From contig NC_015320.1 of the NCBI RefSeq assembly GCF_000194625.1, positions 1,038,612-1,102,611 of the forward strand: a DNA stretch of 64,000 nucleotides. Direction: 5' to 3'. The DNA is from Archaeoglobus veneficus SNP6 (GTDB lineage Archaea; Halobacteriota; Archaeoglobi; Archaeoglobales; Archaeoglobaceae). Position 1 is the first letter of the stretch; each line of letters begins with the position of its first letter. Position numbers and translations under genes: made by a program. The notes under the pieces are model-generated. The model was not told the DNA's origin. It worked only from the letters and a program-made list of their open reading frames with translations, and did not search any database. Shown in pieces: positions 60,195 to 64,000 of the stretch.

Positions 60195-60359
60195 TCAGTC
60201 AACAAAAATAAGAGCCCCGTGCGGACACAAATTGACACAGTCGAGGCAGAGGGTACACTTTTCATAGTCTATACGCACAACTTTTCCGTTTTCGAAAATT
60301 AAAGCATCGCAGAATCCTGAACACATTCCACAGCCCTGACAGCCGAGTATGGCAATCAT
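60195..60359 (-). CDS. Minimal 2x[4Fe-4S] ferredoxin-like protein
   Basis: 54 residues, below usual length limits. C-Q-G-C-G-M-C-S-G-F-C (7-17) and C-T-L-C-L-D-C-V-N-L-C-P-H-G-A (35-49) are two 4Fe-4S motifs. The first lacks the usual Pro after its fourth Cys. It starts six bases after the stop of the glutaredoxin-like gene and is surely co-transcribed, so the pair may exchange electrons. Confidence 0.85.
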   Translation of the reverse strand: MIAILGCQGCGMCSGFCDALIFENGKVVRIDYEKCTLCLDCVNLCPHGALIFVD

Positions 60360-60365
60360 GCCACA

Positions 60366-60611
60366 TCAGTCAATGACATTCTCAAGTTCCTCCAGAGCCG
60401 GAACTCCAACAAATACATACTCATCGTTCACAATTATAGCCGGAACGCTTTTAATTCCGAAGCGAAGAGCTTCTTTCATTCCTTCATCCGTCGTAACAGA
60501 TAGTTCGAGGACCACTACATCCTTCCTTTTTTCGGTGAGCTTTTTCAGAACTTCCCTCGCCTTGGGACAGTAGGGGCACGTTGGAGATGTCAACAACTTG
60601 ATTTCGGCCAT
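60366..60611 (-). CDS. Glutaredoxin/thioredoxin-like protein
   Basis: 81 residues from ATG 60611; the frame runs further up, but TATA TTTATATTTCC (reverse strand, about 60632-60642) lies 25 bases before that ATG. Active site T-C-P-Y-C-P (10-15) and cis-Pro in S-V-P-A-I-I-V. It reduces disulfides or NrdH-like targets. Operon with the small ferredoxin. Confidence 0.88.
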   Translation of the reverse strand: MAEIKLLTSPTCPYCPKAREVLKKLTEKRKDVVVLELSVTTDEGMKEALRFGIKSVPAIIVNDEYVFVGVPALEELENVID

Positions 60612-60643
60612 TAAAATACGTTTAGCTTGGAAATATAAATAGT

Positions 60644-61705
60644 TCACGCGTAGATTGTAAGAACATCGCCATCTTCCAGCACGTGGTCGAGACCAACTCT
60701 CTGCCCCTGGAACTTAACGGACTTCCCCCATACTTTCGCGTATCTGAAGGATTCCAGCATACCCCTGTGAAGCTTCCTGCAAACGTCTTCCACTTTCGCC
60801 CCTCTGCGCATTATGAGCGGTTCTTCGTCTGCTTTTCCTCCAGGGGGTTTGAGGTATATTCTTATGAACTCGAGTTTTTCGTATATGCGCTCCACGAGGA
60901 CATCGAGGTTTACTCTGTTCTGTGCAGAGATGCAAACGACGTCGTCACCCTCAACATCTACATCCATTAGATCTATCTTGTTAACCACTGTGAGCGATGG
61001 AATGTATACTCTGTTCCCCTGAATCGCGTCGATGAGTCTTTCGATGGTAACGTCTTCTCTTATCAGCACATCGGCGTTGTGTGTCCTGTACTCTCTCAGG
61101 ATTTCCATGATAGTATCTTCACCTATAGACAACGGCACGGTTGACGTGATTTTTATGCCGCCCCTCTCCTTTTTCTTTATAGTCACGTCCGGTGGACGCT
61201 GGTTGAGTCTTATTCCTCCCTCGTAGAGCTCTTTCTTGAGAACATCTATCTGGTGGAGGTTGAAGACATCAACAACAAGGAGAATCATGTCTGCAGTTCT
61301 GATTGCGGAGATTACTTCCTTACCCCTCCCCCTGCCCTTCGACGCTCCCTCAATCAGCCCTGGCACATCAACAATCTGAATCCTCGCCCCTTTGTACTCG
61401 AGCATGCCGGGAACTGGTTTGAGAGTGGTGAAGTTGTAATCAGCAACCTCACTCTTCGCTCCGGTAAGGACGTTGAGAAGGGTTGATTTTCCAACGGAGG
61501 GGAAGCCTACGAGGACTACGGTAGCATCTCCTTCCTTCTTGATGGAGAACTGCACTCCACCCCCCTTCTTTCTTCTCTTCTCAGCCTCTTCTCTAAGCCT
61601 CGCAAGTTTGGCCTTGAGGCGACCTATGTGATGCTCCGTCGCCTTGTTATAGGGGGTGCGCTTTATTTCCTCCTCGAGTGCTTTTATCTGCGCTTCTATG
61701 TCCAT
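60644..61705 (-). CDS. DRG-family GTP-binding protein
   Basis: 353 residues. Helical N-terminus (1-50), G domain (G-F-P-S-V-G-K-S-T about 68-76; D-V-P-G-L-I-E-G-A about 114; N-K-I-D about 243) and C-terminal TGS domain (ends H-V-L-E-D-G-D-V-L-T-I-Y-A). Relatives bind ribosomes and RNA. Its stop is adjacent to the glutaredoxin promoter; divergent from TorD. Confidence 0.93.
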   Translation of the reverse strand: MDIEAQIKALEEEIKRTPYNKATEHHIGRLKAKLARLREEAEKRRKKGGGVQFSIKKEGDATVVLVGFPSVGKSTLLNVLTGAKSEVADYNFTTLKPVPGMLEYKGARIQIVDVPGLIEGASKGRGRGKEVISAIRTADMILLVVDVFNLHQIDVLKKELYEGGIRLNQRPPDVTIKKKERGGIKITSTVPLSIGEDTIMEILREYRTHNADVLIREDVTIERLIDAIQGNRVYIPSLTVVNKIDLMDVDVEGDDVVCISAQNRVNLDVLVERIYEKLEFIRIYLKPPGGKADEEPLIMRRGAKVEDVCRKLHRGMLESFRYAKVWGKSVKFQGQRVGLDHVLEDGDVLTIYA

Positions 61706-61801
61706 TGGGTGCGCCTTGATTTTGGACTAATAAAATTTTTACGCAACGTTAATCAACCTTCCACCAAATTCTGCAGAGAGTTATTTGCAGGAGAGGTTGT
61801 A

Positions 61802-62380
61802 ATGAGAAATGGTGAGAGTACTGTTGAAAAAGTGATGCTGGTTAGAAAGGCCATGTACTCTTTTCTCGGAAATATCTTTCTCAGCGGCCCTCCTGTGGAA
61901 TTTCTGAGAGATGTTTTTGACGGGGAGATGCTTGATTTTCTACCACACCCTTCTATTCAGGAAGGTGTGAAAATTCTGAAGGAATTTGCCTCGTCCTTTG
62001 AGAGCTTTGAAGAGTTCGAAATATGTGTTAAACGAGAGCATTCTAAGGTATTCGATAAATGTTCTCCGTATCAATCGGATTACGATGGCAACGAGATAGC
62101 TGAGCTGACAGTCAGGGAGATTCTCTTCGACGCTGGCTACGAGTTCAATGCTGAAGAGCGGGCAGATCACATTGGTATCGAGCTCCTCCTCATGGCAGAG
62201 ACATGCAGTGCGGACAGTATAGAGAGTCACAGGGGATTCTTCGAAAAAGAGCTTGTGGGCTGGGTGTTCGAGTTCTGTAACGCTCTTGAAAACAACGAAA
62301 ACACCCGGTTTTATCGGGGTATAGTAAAAATACTGCGCGGATTTATGGAAATGGAAAAAATAGTAATAAACAGGCTGTAA
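61802..62380 (+). CDS. TorD/DmsD-family redox enzyme chaperone
   Basis: 192 residues from ATG 61802 (SD GGAGAGGT); the frame upstream to 61628 overlaps the DRG gene and is ignored. All helical, with A-M-Y-S-F-L-G-N-I-F at the start and Y-Q-S-D-Y and H-I-G-I-E-L-L-L-M-A near 115-130, features of TorD/NarJ chaperones that fold molybdopterin subunits. Convergent with the cytochrome b subunit by two bases, so it serves the enzyme whose genes run off the right edge. Confidence 0.82.
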   Translation: MRNGESTVEKVMLVRKAMYSFLGNIFLSGPPVEFLRDVFDGEMLDFLPHPSIQEGVKILKEFASSFESFEEFEICVKREHSKVFDKCSPYQSDYDGNEIAELTVREILFDAGYEFNAEERADHIGIELLLMAETCSADSIESHRGFFEKELVGWVFEFCNALENNENTRFYRGIVKILRGFMEMEKIVINRL

Positions 62381-62381
62381 T

Positions 62382-63296
62382 TTACGCTGTTGTTCTCGCG
62401 AGAGCCTTTCCTATTCCGTAGAACGTCAGCAGCACGTAGACGAAGAACACCAGCATGACGCCGTTCAGTGCAACAAAAGCAGTTGTGCTGCTCTCGAGCA
62501 ATCTGAATCCTGCAAGTCCTTCTTCTCCGAGCAGGTACACTGTGTAGGCTGCGAGACCCATTATACCGCAGGCAATGGCTCCAATTACATAGCCAATGGG
62601 ATGGAATCTGTATTCTTCCTCCTCAACATCTACTCTCTTCGCAATGGGCACCCACTCTGGAAACTCTCCTTCAGCCTTGTGCTTGGGTATGAGTCCACTG
62701 AATATACCCATGTTTATCGGGAAGTTACCTGGTGTGAAGTGCAGTATCGTCGCGTGGGCGAAGACGAAGAAGATAGCGAATACTGCAACGGCGACGTGTA
62801 TCAATCTGAAGATAAAGAACAGCCCTGGATTGTTCTCCAGCAGCGGAAACGGGAACCAGAGGATAGCTCCGGTTATTACCTCAATCAGGCAGAAGATTGG
62901 AACTGTGAGGATGTCAGCAACCATAACCCAGTCGTACTTGCCCGACTTCGGTCTCTCTTCAACGAGTCCGAACGTCCAGAGCATGTCCTGAACGAAGTCC
63001 TTGCCGAGCTGGATGAAGAAGCCCAAAGTGAATGTTATGTTCGAGTCGCCTCTCCCCCTCGTAATTCTCTCGAGTATGAAGTACGTGCCGAAAAACGCGA
63101 GGCTGAAGGCAAGTATTAGCCCGCAGAGTCTGTGGATGAACATCGATACCGCCGGGCCACCCATGAAGTCAATAACCCATCTGAGCTGTCCGCTGAAGGT
63201 TATCGGAAGGCCAGTGATGAGCAGGAGCATACCGGAAAGAGAAACAAGGAAGTGCGCTGCTCTCTGGGCTGGAGAGAACCTCAGCAACTGGCTCAA
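62382..63296 (-). CDS. Cytochrome b membrane subunit of a molybdopterin oxidoreductase
   Basis: 304 residues. Four core helices with His 15 (R-A-A-H-F-L), His 54 (F-I-H-R-L-C-G) and the pair I-H-V-A ... F-A-H-A-T-I-L-H (about 168-187) for two b haems, like formate dehydrogenase gamma (FdnI). A cytosolic loop follows, then two extra helices (about 232-255, 268-298) not found in FdnI. It passes electrons between the quinone pool and the Fe-S subunit. Operon with the small membrane protein (four-base overlap). Confidence 0.82.
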   Translation of the reverse strand: MSQLLRFSPAQRAAHFLVSLSGMLLLITGLPITFSGQLRWVIDFMGGPAVSMFIHRLCGLILAFSLAFFGTYFILERITRGRGDSNITFTLGFFIQLGKDFVQDMLWTFGLVEERPKSGKYDWVMVADILTVPIFCLIEVITGAILWFPFPLLENNPGLFFIFRLIHVAVAVFAIFFVFAHATILHFTPGNFPINMGIFSGLIPKHKAEGEFPEWVPIAKRVDVEEEEYRFHPIGYVIGAIACGIMGLAAYTVYLLGEEGLAGFRLLESSTTAFVALNGVMLVFFVYVLLTFYGIGKALARTTA

Positions 63297-63601
63297 TGCC
63301 TTCCACCTCCGTGGTGTTGCTGCTCGAGTTTGTACATCTTGTCAAACTTCCAGTACTCCAGCACGGTCATGATGAAGACGAAGAACGCTCCGATTACGAG
63401 CAAAAGTTCTGCAATTTTATTGAGGTAGAGCATGACGTCGTTAACAAGCGTGTACTTGGCCGATCTTTCGTAGGGTGAAAAGTGTCTGTAGTTGTTATCG
63501 GTTATGTACTTACCACCCATAGGACCGTAGCTTGCCATGCTTAGTAACAGGGGCGAGATGGCAAGCAAACCGACGATCAGGGCAACAAGGCTTTTCCACA
63601 T
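63293..63601 (-). CDS. Small membrane protein of the redox operon
   Basis: 102 residues. N-terminal hydrophobic helix (5-24), a soluble loop of about 35 residues and a second helix (64-85), ending H-H-G-G-G-R-H. It may be an accessory or haem-bearing subunit; no family is recognised. Overlaps cytochrome b by four bases and lies 16 bases after the Fe-S subunit. Confidence 0.65.
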   Translation of the reverse strand: MWKSLVALIVGLLAISPLLLSMASYGPMGGKYITDNNYRHFSPYERSAKYTLVNDVMLYLNKIAELLLVIGAFFVFIMTVLEYWKFDKMYKLEQQHHGGGRH

Positions 63602-63617
63602 TCATACCACCTCGTAT

Positions 63618-64000
63618 TTATACCATAAACACCTTCTCAACAAGCTCCTTCGCTGTATATCCTCTTATCCGCTCCCTGAACACCCTAACGATCTCCGATG
63701 CCTCTCCAGCCAGCAGTGCTCCGCCGGGGCAGACCATTGCACACCTTGGGATGGGCTCATTCTCGATTATGTTGCCGTTCTCGTCCTTCTGCTCGTACGG
63801 CTGAACGCAGAAGGTGCACTTGTCCATCTTGCCCTTAGTTCCGAATGCTCCGCTGCCTTCGAACTGCGGAGCTCCGAATGGGCATGCGTAGCTGCAGTAG
63901 CCGCATCCGATGCATTTGTCCTTGTTGACGAGGACTATTCCATCGGGACGCTTGTATATTGCGTCCATGGGGCATACTTTAAGGCATGCCGGGTCGCTGC
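63618..64000 (-). CDS. 4Fe-4S dicluster electron-transfer subunit (partial, cut by window edge)
   Basis: 127 residues visible; the frame continues to the window edge (upstream residues S-D-P-A-C-L-K-V-C-P before M-D-A-I-Y). Motifs: C-L-K-V-C-P, C-I-G-C-G-Y-C-S-Y-A-C-P, C-T-F-C ... R-C-A-M-V-C-P-G-G-A. Typical FdhB/PsrB/DmsB-type beta subunit with four clusters. The catalytic molybdopterin subunit should lie just outside the window. Formate, polysulfide, thiosulfate or nitrate are all possible substrates. Confidence 0.9.
   Translation of the reverse strand, partial: SDPACLKVCPMDAIYKRPDGIVLVNKDKCIGCGYCSYACPFGAPQFEGSGAFGTKGKMDKCTFCVQPYEQKDENGNIIENEPIPRCAMVCPGGALLAGEASEIVRVFRERIRGYTAKELVEKVFMV

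Noticed and set aside
61628-61801. N-terminal extension of the TorD-like protein
   Set aside because: It overlaps the DRG gene and precedes a good SD at ATG 61802; the added residues do not resemble the family.

Overview
The window comes from a hyperthermophilic euryarchaeon, most likely of the order Archaeoglobales (Archaeoglobus, Geoglobus or Ferroglobus type). The evidence is the gene content: SRP54, a group II chaperonin, a histone, IF-5A with a hypusine site, Hjc, RNase HII, L37e next to Sm, a GPN GTPase and archaeosine RaSEA. It also has Ftr of C1 metabolism and a bacterial-type class II HMG-CoA reductase, which is the form known from Archaeoglobus. A UbiA-type prenyltransferase of the menaquinone route, porCDAB-type 2-oxoacid oxidoreductase genes and an FAD/Fe-S lactate dehydrogenase-like protein fit a lactate- or acid-oxidising, quinone-using anaerobe. 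Promoters are archaeal: TATA boxes lie about 25 bp before leaderless starts, or before Shine-Dalgarno (SD) sites of the GGAGGTGAT type.

Layout. 1-6 kb: two UPF0324/YeiH-type transporters flank a membrane PAS/DUF835/winged-helix regulator, followed by a beta-propeller protein. 6-19 kb: housekeeping and cofactor genes (YkgJ, GlmM, RaSEA, rhomboid, phosphoglycolate phosphatase, UbiA, CitG-like plus DUF447, spermidine synthase, Ftr, HMGR). 19-28 kb: LysW-like zinc ribbon, porCDAB, FBPase/IMPase, NAD kinase, PhoU/TrkA-C protein, IF-5A, agmatinase, a radical SAM protein. 28.6-38.2 kb: a glucan cluster (GT3-like glycogen synthase, GH57, two GT-B glycosyltransferases, debranching enzyme, GalT-like protein, two small unknown genes). 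An IS6-like insertion sequence with a perfect 8-bp target duplication interrupts it. 38.4-45 kb: class II ribonucleotide reductase, DUF488, histone, and a 1031-residue FAD/Fe-S oxidoreductase with a Met/Pro tetrad-repeat tail.

45-55.5 kb: tRNA-Pro followed at once by a well-formed box C/D sRNA, then Hjc, an AIR-synthase-like protein, RNase HII, SRP54, thermosome, PurF, L37e, Sm, a PUA protein and a GPN GTPase. A gene-poor interval (54.44-55.6 kb) carries a decayed coding fragment, an unidentified structured RNA with its own TATA box, and tRNA-Glu and tRNA-Leu. 55.6-64 kb: GspE/GspF-like ATPase and membrane platform, EamA transporter, a mini-ferredoxin with a glutaredoxin-like protein, DRG GTPase, and the edge of a membrane redox enzyme operon (TorD chaperone, cytochrome b, small membrane protein, 4Fe-4S subunit running off the window).

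Observations most worth following: the structured RNA at 54902-55021, where four G-U wobbles all favour minus-strand transcription; the tRNA-Pro/C-D sRNA pair; the YeiH-regulator-YeiH module; the glycogen synthase and porC genes, which lack a normal start codon; the Met/Pro tail; and palindromes placed exactly on promoters at 11804 and 41869. I found no CRISPR array, prophage or defence island.
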